A DNA stretch of 64,000 nucleotides, taken from Nissolia schottii (Eukaryota; Streptophyta; Magnoliopsida; Fabales; Fabaceae). Below the pieces are notes generated by a model that was not told the origin of the DNA, made no database searches, and saw nothing but the letters and a program-made list of their open reading frames with translations. The translations under genes and the position numbers were made by a program. Of this stretch, positions 25,901-36,095 are shown piece by piece (the stretch's first letter is position 1; every line of letters starts with the position of its first letter). The stretch lies in the NCBI GenBank assembly GCA_003254905.1, contig QANU01110956.1, positions 42,619-106,618 of the forward strand, given 5' to 3'.

Positions 25901-26450
25901 GCTTTTGAAAACTTTATCATGCACATTCCGGTCCAAATTGTTGACCCAAACAACTTCCAAAAACAAAACTGCCCATAAACATTTTGTCTCAAGAAGGCAA
26001 TTGTCGTGAAGGCATTTTTTTTTTCATCAGAACATTTTTGTAAAAATAAAAATTAGAAGATTACATAGATATTTACAATGAACTAACACAAGGTGGATCG
26101 AGTCGTCCATACTCCATACTAAATTAATCAATCTTACTAATAGTTGAGTTTAAATACTAGTGTGAGGAAGAAGAAGAAAAAAAAGATACCCCATTAAAAG
26201 CAATGTATATTGCCACTTTAAAAGTAATGTTGTACTTTAGTAATTAATATTGTCAATAGTCTTGTCTAACTAAACAAATCAATAAATTGTTTAGGTAATT
26301 TTTAGTCGCATTATCAATATTTCAAATAAATTATTTCATACTTTTTTTTAAAAAAAAAATTTCTGGTGTTGTAAGACTTAAGTCCTGAGTGTTTTTTTTT
26401 TAAATTCAATCTTAAGCTTAAATGTGATGGTATAGTTTTATTTATCCTTT
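22972..26450. other. AT-rich intergenic spacer
   Basis: No exon is recognised. Around 23395-23945 is a repeat whose start (aaggataacaatggacaaga) and end (gcgaattgtcattcat, inverted) are weakly complementary, suggesting an old hAT-like MITE. Around 24230-24430 is a GC-richer patch with ACGT-core motifs. The remainder shows only AT-rich sequence and homopolymer runs. Confidence 0.45.
24255..24430. promoter_or_regulatory. Patch with ACGT-core (G-box/ABRE-like) motifs, no linked gene
   Basis: ccacgtgtcaag near 24267 contains a G-box (CACGTG), and gccacgtcagcag near 24301 contains a second ACGT core. A TATA-like ctttataggtatag follows near 24410. Such spacing occurs in stress-responsive promoters, but no reading frame follows within the AT-rich DNA, so function is unproven. 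Confidence 0.25.
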
Positions 26451-26489
26451 TATTTTTTTTGAAACACTGGGGCTAATGGATTTTTCTTT

Positions 26490-27300
26490 CAAGTCTCCAT
26501 AACAACGTTTGATTGCTAATACAAAGTACAAAACACAAAATTTTGTTTGGTTATGGAGATAAATACAAATATTTGTGTCACAGGATAAAACTTAGTTTAT
26601 TTTCTGTACCTTCATTTTGATGAAACACGGAGATAACATTTTAATAAAACTTTTTCTATCAATTTTACCTATGACATACGAAAACAACAAGTCCAACCAC
26701 TCACCACTACCATCACCAGCTCAAATCCACAAGGCCTGCCAATCGGCACCACCAAAAATCAAATGCAAACTTATTAGATTTGAGGTCAGAAGAAGAAAGG
26801 CGGAAACCACTGTCAAAGCCATTGGATTTAAACCCAAATTAAGCAGAAAATGTGGACGCGAACAAGTACGCGAACCAGATCCAAACCTAAATGACTTGGT
26901 TGATGGCAAAGTGAGGAAGAAGAATCCTGTGATTGAGGGTAGCTACCCGTAGAAGGAAGAGAGTGCGACAACGATGACACTTGCACATGTGGCAATGGGG
27001 GGCAAGCCTCCTCAGACGGCAACAACAATGGTGCTCCCCATCACAATCGACGTTGGAGGAAGAGATAATCAGAGGGACGACGATGTTCCTCATGAGTCGG
27101 CGCTCGAGCAGCTATTGGCCTAGGCGGAGACGGCGTGCAATGGAGGAAGGAGGATGAACGAGGAAGGAGCAAATGATATTTTATGTCATTTTTATATATT
27201 TTTTTTATGCCTTATCACTATAAAATAAAACAAGACACAGATATAAGATTTACTTTATGTTTTTGTATTTATTTCATGTACTAGTAACCAAACACAACCA
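26490..27300. mobile_element. Possible inverted-repeat element, low confidence
   Basis: The left margin (gtttggttatggagataaat, then acaaatatttgtgtcacagg) and the right margin read backwards (gtttggttactagtacatga, then aaataaatacaaaaacataa) share short phrases. The GC-richer core holds a 111-codon plus-strand frame (26617-26952) with no recognisable domain. It may be a non-autonomous DNA element with captured sequence. No target duplication was established. Confidence 0.3.
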
Positions 27301-27437
27301 ATAGATATAACTATGAAAAATTTTAAAATGGAACCTTTCAAAAGACAGGTCCAATGTTTTTTTTTTTTGGGATCTAGATTGCAAAGGCAAAAGCCTAAAG
27401 TAAAACAACCAAACAAGCCCTGAAAAATAAGATTCTT

Positions 27438-27440
<3 letters not shown>

Positions 27441-27475
<35 letters not shown>
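27441..27475. repeat. (TA)n microsatellite
   Basis: Thirty-five bases of uninterrupted alternating TA in spacer DNA. Confidence 0.95.
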
Positions 27476-27479
<4 letters not shown>

Positions 27480-28789
27480 ACAAGAGTAAACACAGGTGGC
27501 AACTAAAATTTAATATTTAAAAAATATTTATTTTGCTTTTTATTTTATTTTTTCTCTATTTTATTGATGTAATGTGAACAATATAACAATCATATAATTA
27601 GCTTTATTAAAGATTTTTATTGTTGAAATACAAAACCAATTACAAAAATTATTTTAACATTATTACTTAGAAAAACATTGACACTACCTGCTACTCTATG
27701 TGAATTTACTAAAAATATAAATAGTTGGAATTTTAATCTTATTATTTCAAATAAAACTTTTTATCTTATTATTACACCTAATCTACAATGACGTATTTTC
27801 TTTTACGAAAAAGAGAAACATTGACACACCACTTTTTGTTGAAAGATGGAAACATATTCTCTGCATAATTATATATCATGTCGAGTTATTGATGGTTATT
27901 TACGATACATGTCCATTTGTAAGTGGGTCATATGTTCTATAGTTGTCAACGACTATGATTTGACCCAAGTAGCATTATTTAGAAGTTTGGTTTTGGCCTG
28001 AAACACCCTAACTACCTGTTTACCCGTACGTAGTAAACAAAGCTCACTAGGTTGCTGTCTACTTGGTCGGAATACCTTAGTCCATAACTATCTTTTGAAA
28101 ATAATCGTTGCTCAAGAAAATAAGGACCCATTTGAAAGTTTTGATTGTATCACATCAATATTAAAATAGAGCCATGCGTTGGAATGAAACAAATATAACA
28201 AAAAGGATAACATTATTATAGTTAGAACATGTAATATATATCCATTGGGTCTGCCATACAAGGTCACATCATTGTATACATAATAAGTACAATATACATC
28301 ACATACACATAAACTGTAATACGGAATACATAAGTCAGAGTACATCATATCAAAATACAAGGACTACTGGAATGCTACTCAGTAAGCCCTTGGCAAAATG
28401 TAAACATCTATCTATCTCCTAGCCGCTCATGGCTCAGCTGGCGGCTCTTTTGCATCCTCAAAATAAGATTCATCCTCTTCTGTACCTGAAGTCATAAAAC
28501 AGTGGGGGATGAGAACGGTAGGCTCTCAGTGGGAATAACCTTAGTTCCTGAGTCATATATCAGATTATGTCAAATTTCAGGCCGTTCAGAGATCTCTAGT
28601 GTACATATATACTAAAGTCCATACCATTTATTATCTGGCCTATCTGAACGGCTTTATTTGCATTAATATGTGACATGGGAACTACTCTTGCTTACTACAT
28701 TCTCGTGCTGATTAATATCTCGTATAAACCGTCTCGAGCGTGCTCTTGACGGTACGGCATAACAGCAGACTATATATTCAAGTAATCCA

Positions 28790-29045
28790 CTACATAACAG
28801 AATACATTCAGAGGACATTCAGCATAACAGAATCATCGGAATATGCATCACATAGTCATCCAGAGTAACCATAACAGAATCAGCAGAATATATGCAGCAT
28901 AGTCAGCAGCATAAACATGACAGAATGAGCAGAATAACCTGTCTAACAGAATGTAATGGCATCACAAAATGTAACAGCATAACAGAATGTAACGGTATAA
29001 CAGAATATAACAGCATAATAGAATATAACAGCATAACAGAATAGG
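28790..29045. repeat. Short tandem array inside the solo LTR
   Basis: Units of about 18-20 bp built on taacagcataacagaat recur many times with small changes, becoming most regular next to the N gap. Such an array commonly expands and collapses in assembly, which probably explains the gap starting at 29130. Confidence 0.75.
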
Positions 29046-29129
29046 TGTTATTCCCACCATAGTAATGTCCTCTGTTGACACTAGTATGACGGAATAACCT
29101 CACACCCTCAGTATAGGCCGACACTGTCT

Positions 29130-29907
29130 NNNNNNNNNNNNNNNNNNNNNNNNNNNNNNNNNNNNNNNNNNNNNNNNNNNNNNNNNNNNNNNNNNNNNNN
29201 NNNNNNNNNNNNNNNNNNNNNNNNNNNNNNNNNNNNNNNNNNNNNNNNNNNNNNNNNNNNNNNNNNNNNNNNNNNNNNNNNNNNNNNNNNNNNNNNNNNN
29301 NNNNNNNNNNNNNNNNNNNNNNNNNNNNNNNNNNNNNNNNNNNNNNNNNNNNNNNNNNNNNNNNNNNNNNNNNNNNNNNNNNNNNNNNNNNNNNNNNNNN
29401 NNNNNNNNNNNNNNNNNNNNNNNNNNNNNNNNNNNNNNNNNNNNNNNNNNNNNNNNNNNNNNNNNNNNNNNNNNNNNNNNNNNNNNNNNNNNNNNNNNNN
29501 NNNNNNNNNNNNNNNNNNNNNNNNNNNNNNNNNNNNNNNNNNNNNNNNNNNNNNNNNNNNNNNNNNNNNNNNNNNNNNNNNNNNNNNNNNNNNNNNNNNN
29601 NNNNNNNNNNNNNNNNNNNNNNNNNNNNNNNNNNNNNNNNNNNNNNNNNNNNNNNNNNNNNNNNNNNNNNNNNNNNNNNNNNNNNNNNNNNNNNNNNNNN
29701 NNNNNNNNNNNNNNNNNNNNNNNNNNNNNNNNNNNNNNNNNNNNNNNNNNNNNNNNNNNNNNNNNNNNNNNNNNNNNNNNNNNNNNNNNNNNNNNNNNNN
29801 NNNNNNNNNNNNNNNNNNNNNNNNNNNNNNNNNNNNNNNNNNNNNNNNNNNNNNNNNNNNNNNNNNNNNNNNNNNNNNNNNNNNNNNNNNNNNNNNNNNN
29901 NNNNNNN
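29130..29907. other. Assembly gap (778 Ns)
   Basis: A continuous run of N inside the solo LTR. Any reading frame across it is meaningless. Confidence 0.99.
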
Positions 29908-31026
29908 CACAATAATCCTATCTAATCCAGGTCACAAGACCCTTCAGAATTGTCTTCCTAAGCCTAGCATAAATTCTAGCACATATGTTCATAGAATTCA
30001 AGATTCACATACATACACATACAAGCACATAACACTCATTCACCATTAAGGAGGTGAGGAACTAGAGTTATCCACTTCCTCAAGAACTTGTTGATGCTAG
30101 AAGGAAGAAGAAATCAAGCCTTGCTTGCTTGTGTGAAGCCTCCTTGACCTAAAATGAAATTCTTAACATAATTAGGGTAACATAGGTTATGGAAGCTTGG
30201 CTTGTCGCCAAGGGATGAAAACTCACCAACTACTCTTGATTGTCTTCCTTAGGGACTTAAGAATGAATTATGATGATGAGATTGAAGCTTGATGGCTTGC
30301 TTGAACTCTTCTTTGTCAACAAAAGTGCAAACCTAGGTTATGGAGTTTTAGGGTTTGGAACCTTGGTTTCTTGGATTCCACTTGAAGAGAAACTCTCGGT
30401 CTTGATGCTAGCTTGCCTTCTTGATATTTGAGAGTGGTTAATGATGGTGGAAAGCAAAGGATGATGATTGAACTTTGATGGATTTGAAGCTTTGGAAGTC
30501 TTGGAACCTTAGAAGAAGAAAAGGAAATAACTTAGTGTTTTGGTGTGTGTGTTTTTGGGTTTGGCATGGGGGAAGGGCTGGCCGTGGGTGATTTAGGGGA
30601 TTTAGGCCATGTATATTTCCTATTTTGCCCTTAGTGTGTTTTAGGTCATACGTGTTCATTAATTATTTATGTCTGGACGTCCTAAAAATATTCCGGACAT
30701 ACCGTTGTGACCTATTAATTATCCTTGTTAATATTTAAATCTTAGTTGACATATTCTTGCATTTAATTTCATATTAATACATTTTACAGACTCCTGTGAG
30801 TCGTAAAGAAATTATAATAAAACCCTAATTTCAATCCAAACATCACCGGACGTCACGAGATCGTTAAAGAATTGTTTTTAACTAATATTACAAAGATAAA
30901 ATTAATATTTGAATTTTATTTCATTTTTATCTCACCTTTTCCTTATTATTATATTTTGAATTCTTTCCTAGATAGCATCTTAATTGAAGGGAAAAAGTCG
31001 GTTTGTTACATGGCCCCTGTGGATGA

Positions 31027-31354
31027 CTGATTGATAAGTCAATTTTATACCCTAAGTTATTACTCTATAAGTGAGCAAATGCATACTAAAATGTGTAGGT
31101 TTAATACTTAATCAATACGTTTTTACACATTGTCCTCTTTTGAGAGAAATTAAGGAAAACGGAAAAATAAGGTATTAATTCTCTTCAAATGTAATATTTC
31201 TTTTGTAGTTTTTTATTTTGAATTACAGGGAATGAATGTCTAGGAGGATCAATGAGGATGTGAAGAGAAGATTTGGACCAACGAATGCAAGATCAAATTC
31301 AAATCCAAAAAGATTTGGTTAAAAGATGAGCTGAGAATTTCTGACACGGACTTT
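31027..31354 (+). mobile_element. LTR fragment, same family as the solo LTR at 40845-42282
   Basis: The start tgattgataagtcaatttta and later phrases such as atgcatactaaaatgtgtag and aggaggatcaatgaggat match, with changes, the minus-strand reading of 40845-42282. The fragment begins with TG and breaks off at the single N at 31355, so its far end is lost, perhaps only through an assembly join. It is a Gypsy-type fossil; the subfamily is unassigned. Confidence 0.6.
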
Positions 31355-31981
31355 NGGAACAAGAGAACCAATTATCTTTTTTTTGCTGGATAGTTAACCA
31401 ATTTTGATTCTAGTTTGGAACAAGAGAACCAATTTGTTCAACCAAGTTAACCAATTTACCAATTCTCCTTACTTCTTTGTTTTGTGTTTGGATTTGTTGA
31501 TGTTATGAGGAGAATTTTGATTTGATGCTAGTCTGGAACAAGAGAACCAATTATCTTGTTTTTGCTAGAAAGTTAACCAATTTTGATTCTAGTCTGGAAC
31601 AAGAGAATCGATTCATTCAACCAAGTTAACCAATTTACCAATTCTCCCTGCCTCTTTGTTTTGTGTTTGGACTTGTCCAGTAACCAATTTGTATTCTATG
31701 GTGCAAAGTATTAAATTGTCCAGTAACTTGTGTAAAGTATGTTTGATTAGCTTGTGGAACACTCTAAATTTTGGATGAGTTGGTGGAAAGTGGAAAATAG
31801 ATGAGAAATAAGAATGATTATTGACCTTGAGTGAAAGAGTAGTGTTTTGTATTCTTGAGTGTTGGATAAATGGTTTGCTTTGTAAGTTATATGTATGCAA
31901 GTCTAAAGTAATCATGTTTGCAGGAATAACCAATTTGTTGTGATTGAGAACCCTGGGCTTTGGAATTGACATTGTTGAACC

Positions 31982-32398
31982 ATGACAAGTTGTGGACCTG
32001 TTTCAAACTCGTTTACACGAACCAAGCTATGTGGATGTGGAGATAAGTTGGTGGTGTTCACAGCTAGGATCAATTCAAAGCACGCTGGTAGAAAGTTTTG
32101 GAGGTGCCCGAATTGGATTGACAACAATAAAACATGTGGATTTTTTTGATGGATTCATGAGTTAGAGACAGAGTATGAAGTGAGAACAGTGGTTCTCGAT
32201 GAAGATACTAAAAGAAGGATTTTGAAGCTTGAAAAGATGGTAGTTTACGAGAAAAGTAGGGGAGAGATGGCTAATTTGTTTAGGATTAATAAACTTTGCA
32301 TTGCTTTGCATCGTATGTGGATATGTTATTGCAATGGGGATGAATTAGTATTGTATATGTTATGCATTCAAATTAGTATGTTTGTATTTGTAATGTGA
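31982..32398 (+). pseudogene. GRF-type zinc-finger-like frame, copy A, one in-frame stop
   Basis: The ATG at 31982 opens MTSCGPVSNSF, followed by a GRF-finger pattern: CGCGDKLVVFTARI, then GRKFWRCPNW and KTCGFF (the four zinc ligands C-x-C, C and C are visible). A TGA at 32147-32149 falls between CGFF and WIHELE, exactly where GRF fingers normally read on. The same frame then runs to 32398 with a short charged stretch (KRRILKLEKMVVYEKSRG) that could be a coiled coil. Plant GRF-finger proteins of this small size are common and often lie near transposons. The frame is convergent with the MULE transposase on the other strand. An intron acceptor (tgtttgcag, near 31922) precedes it. Confidence 0.55.
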
Positions 32399-33021
32399 TC
32401 CAAGGATTTCCTTTTTGGACAGTGTTGGGGTTGATGAAATTAATATAAAATACATTCACATTTGTCGATTTTGTGACTATACTTTTTTGATTGGCTTTCC
32501 ACCACTCATGATCTTTTTTCTCGTATTGATTTAAGTGAAAGAAAAATTACATGTTAGGTACAGTTTTGTTGCAAGAGAAGCATAATTAAATGAAAGAGCT
32601 GACATCATTGTATATATCATTTGTAAAAGAGCTAAGAATATGAGGTTCCACATACACAAAATTGATGTTCCCCTCAAACCAACTACTTACCAACTCAAAA
32701 TAGTGTAATTGTTCACTTAACACCATATTGGTTGCCAATATCCCCAAAATTATGTTCCCCTTTATATACCGTAGCCCACCCCAATACACAAAAATCATGT
32801 TCCCCTCAAACCAACTACTTAGAATATCAAAATAGACAACAATATAATATATCAGATTGGACATTGTTTTCTCCTTCTCCATTGGTAGATTCTCCGATAT
32901 GGACATTGGCTTCTCCTTCTCCATTTATAGATTTGCATTGTTTGCTAATTCCTTCGTCAACCATTGCCTTCTTCTTTTTCTTTTGTCTCTTCTACACAAA
33001 AATTTTAACAAATTAATACAA

Positions 33022-33215
33022 TTATAACTTAATGATAAAACAATATTTAGATAAAAATTTGTGTGTTACCTCTTCCCACTTTGGATCTACCGGTGGATTC
33101 TTGCACTTCCTTGCATTGTGGCCTTCTTGACGACACCTACCACACATGTATGTTGTGGTGTATCTCCTAGCCTTTTTGGCATTTTCTTCCTCAGGCTCCC
33201 TCTTCCTCAATTTGT
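33022..33215 (-). pseudogene. C-terminal piece of MULE transposase (copy A)
   Basis: The minus strand encodes the C-terminal tail with a CCHC knuckle (CGRCRQEGHNARKC) and basic residues just before it. Homology to copy B stops at the N at 33216, beyond which unrelated sequence follows. It is a fragment, probably caused by the assembly join. Confidence 0.7.
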
Positions 33216-33582
33216 NCGTCGTCGCCTGTCTTCTCTTTTCTCTCTCTCGTCTGTAGCCTGCCTTCTCTCTTCTATCTCTCATCTGTCCTCCTCTGTGTTC
33301 CTGCTCTCCACTCTTTTTTCTGTACCAACAGCCGAAGCGGCCACCCACTGCCGCGTCACCCTCTCTCCACCGTGACCCCAGAAAGGTAATCCTTCTCCAC
33401 CTGTGTCTCTCTCACTTTCTTTGTTCATTTTTGTGATTGGTTTTATTTGATTTAGGTTGATTTGTTCATTTCTGTGATTGGTTTTAACAATAGCTCACGA
33501 TATTGTTTCCTTCTCCTTACCTCTTTGTTTTGCGTTTGGATTTGTTGATGTTATGAGGAGAATTTTGATTTTATTCTAGTCT

Positions 33583-35442
33583 GGAACAAGAGAACCAATT
33601 ATCTTGTTTTTGCTGGATAGTTAACCAATTTTGATTCTAGTTTGGAACAAGAGAACCAATTTGTTCAACCAAGTTAACCAATTTACCAATTCTCCTTACT
33701 TCTTTGTTTTGTGTTTGGATTTGTTGATGTTATGAGGAGAATTTTGATTTGATGCTAGTCTGGAACAAGAGAACCAATTATCTTGTTTTTGCTAGAAAGT
33801 TAACCAATTTTGATTCTAGTCTGGAACAAGAGAATCGATTCATTCAACCAAGTTAACCAATTTACCAATTCTCCCTGCCTCTTTGTTTTGTGTTTGGACT
33901 TGTCCAGTAACCAATTTGTATTCTATGGTGCAAAGTATTAAATTGTCCAGTAACTTGTGTAAAGTATGTTTGATTAGCTTGTGGAACACTCTAAATTTTG
34001 GATGAGTTGGTGGAAAGTGGAAAATAGATGAGAAATAAGAATGATTATTGACCTTGAGTGAAAGAGTAGTGTTTTGTATTCTTGAGTGTTGGATAAATGG
34101 TTTGCTTTGTAAGTTATATGTATGCAAGTCTAAAGTAATCATGTTTGCAGGAATAAGCAATTTGTTGTGATTGAGAACCCTGGGATTTGGAATTGACATT
34201 GTTGAACCATGACAAGTTGTGGACCTGTTTCAAACTCGTTTACACGAACCAAGCTATGTGGATGTGGAGATAAGTTGGTGGTGTTCACAGCTAGGATCAA
34301 TTCAAAGCACGCTGGTAGAAAGTTTTGGAGGTGCCCGAATTGGATTGACAACAATAAAACATGTGGATTTTTTTGATGGATTGATGAGTTAGAGACAGAG
34401 TATGAAGTGAGAACAGTGGTTCTCGATGAAGATACTAAAAGAAGGATTTTGAAGCTTGAAAAGATGGTAGTTTACGAGAAAAGTAGGGGAGAGATGGCTA
34501 ATTTGTTTAGGATTAATAAACTTTGCATTGCTTTGCATCGTATGTGGATATGTTATTGCAATGGGGATGAATTAGTATTGTATATGTTATGCATTCAAAT
34601 TAGTATGTTTGTATTTGTAATTTGATCCAAGGATTTCCTTTTTGGACAGTGTTGGGGTTGATGAAATTAATATAAAATACATTCACATTTGTCGATTTTG
34701 TGACTATACTTTTTTGATTGGCTTTCCACCACTCATGATCTTTTTTCTCGTATTGATTTAAGTGAAAGAAAAATTACATGTTAGGTACAGTTTTGTTGCA
34801 AGAGAAGCATAATTAAATGAAAGAGCTGACATCATTGTATATATCATTTGTAAAAGAGCTAAGAATATGAGGTTCCACATACACAAAATTGATGTTCCCC
34901 TCAAACCAACTACTTACCAACTCAAAATAGTGTAATTGTTCACTTAACACCATATTGGTTGCCAATATCCCCAAAATTATGTTCCCCTTTATATACCGTA
35001 GCCCACCCCAATACACAAAAATCATGTTCCCCTCAAACCAACTACTTAGAATATCAAAATAGACAACAATATAATATATCAGATTGGACATTGTTTTCTC
35101 CTTCTCCATTGGTAGATTCTCCGATATGGACATTGGCTTCTCCTTCTCCATTTATAGATTTGCATTGTTTGCTAATTCCTTCGTCAACCATTGCCTTCTT
35201 CTTTTTCTTTTGTCTCTTCTACACAAAAATTTTAACAAATTAATACAATTATAACTTAATGATAAAACAATATTTAGATAAAAATTTGTGTGCTACCTCT
35301 TCCCACTTTGGATCTACCGGTGGATTCTTGCACTTCCTTGCATTGTGGCCTTCTTGATGACACCTACCACACATGTATGTTGTGGTGTATCTCCTAGCCT
35401 TTTTGGCATTTTCTTCCTCAGGCTCCCTCTTCCTCAATTTGT
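33583..35442. repeat. Copy B of the 1.86-kb block
   Basis: This is the counterpart of 31356-33215. It continues without a break into the longer MULE transposase remnant, so it is the better-anchored copy. Its left part holds tandem repeats of about 150 bp built on gtctggaacaagagaaccaa and aaccaagttaaccaatttac. Confidence 0.85.
34209..34625 (+). pseudogene. GRF-type zinc-finger-like frame, copy B, one in-frame stop
   Basis: This is the counterpart of the frame at 31982-32398, with the same TGA (34374-34376) after CGFF and then WIDELE, which is nearer the usual GRF consensus than the other copy. A pyrimidine-rich leader at 33230-33380 ends in a donor-like cagaaaggtaatcc, and an acceptor-like tgtttgcag lies near 34149, so a two-exon gene with an untranslated first exon is plausible. 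The stop leaves either a 55-residue finger-only protein or a pseudogene. A sequencing error is unlikely because both copies agree, unless they share a source. Confidence 0.55.
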
Positions 35443-36095
35443 TTGGTCTTCCAGGGCCTCTTTTGTATGCAGGAGGCAATATTGGGGTGTCACTACTTTT
35501 TGGCCATGCATTTTGGCCATTGATGGGTGAAACGCAATGAGCATAACAAGCTGCATATGTTTCCTTCCTGTAGCATTTGTGCACTCTTACAATGGGATCT
35601 TGACCACTTGCATGCAAGGCTGCAATTGCATGCCTACAAGGTATCCCCACTAACTCCCAAAAGTTACATGAACAAGCTTCCTTATCTAGGTCAACAACAA
35701 ACTTCTCACCATGGTGCAGGTGAACAACTTCAAACTTATTGTTCCCTGATAAGAGTGCATCCCAGTTAAAACTATATTTTATCTCTAAATCAAGTCTTTT
35801 CTTAGGCTTAGGCATCGCATCCATTGTAGTTCTCCCATTTCAGCCTAAGCGTTGTCATCCTATTCATTATATATCTTCTAATCCACTCAAACATGCTAAT
35901 AATAGGTTAATCCCTAGCTTCAAGAATAGCGGTATTAAAAGACTCGCACAAGTTGTTCATGACAACATCACACTTAGGATAGAAAGAAAATGCATGTTTA
36001 CACCATGCTCTTTTAGGGATGCGAAAAAGCCATTCATATGCTGCCTCATTTATCTCCTTGATGTGTGCCATACTGTTTTCCCATGTTGAATAGTA
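35249..36095 (-). pseudogene. MULE (MuDR-type) transposase remnant
   Basis: Read from 36095 down, the frame gives YYSTWENSMAHIKEINEAAY, then a conserved block with AWCKHAF and CDVVMNNLCESFN. Next come MFEWIRRYIMNRM, a SWIM zinc finger (CSCNFWELVGIPCRHAIAAL) and a terminal CCHC knuckle (CGRCHQEGHNARKC). This is the C-terminal half of a MuDR-like transposase, which cuts and pastes MULE DNA. One in-frame stop (35907-35909) follows EARD, where relatives usually have a lysine. The N-terminal half with the DDE catalytic residues is absent, because a SIRE-like LTR starts at 36096 in the middle of the frame. It is not functional as it stands. Confidence 0.85.

Larger units (their letters stand above)
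27999..31010 (-). mobile_element. 3.0-kb solo LTR, probably Ty3/Gypsy
   Basis: The block runs from tgaaacaccc (27999) to tttgttaca (31010), so on the minus strand it opens with TGTAACA and closes with TTTCA. TGTAACA is typical of plant Gypsy LTRs. The 5-mer tggcc lies immediately outside both ends (27994-27998 and 31011-31015), as expected of a target-site duplication. No internal gag-pol region lies next to it, so it is a solo LTR left by recombination. It contains a tandem array and the N gap, so its true length is unknown. It is a fossil and carries no protein. Confidence 0.75.
31356..33215. repeat. Near-identical copy A of 33583-35442, bounded by single Ns
   Basis: Every landmark recurs 2227 bases further on with only about eight to ten base differences in 1860. 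The copy is delimited exactly by single N characters at 31355 and 33216. This suggests a contig placed by scaffolding, perhaps the second haplotype of the same locus, more than a biological tandem duplication. It contains the GRF-finger-like frame and the C-terminal piece of the MULE transposase. Confidence 0.85.

Noticed and set aside
26617-26952. A 111-codon plus-strand frame
   Set aside because: No domain, no splice context and repeat-like margins. The overlapping minus-strand frames are of similar length, so chance is likely.
28903-29912. Long minus-strand reading frames across the N run
   Set aside because: They consist almost wholly of unknown residues; stops cannot be seen in Ns.
31613-32924. 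Paired minus-strand frames repeated at 33840-35151
   Set aside because: They are preserved between the copies only because the copies are nearly identical. One lies opposite the GRF-finger frame, and none has a domain.
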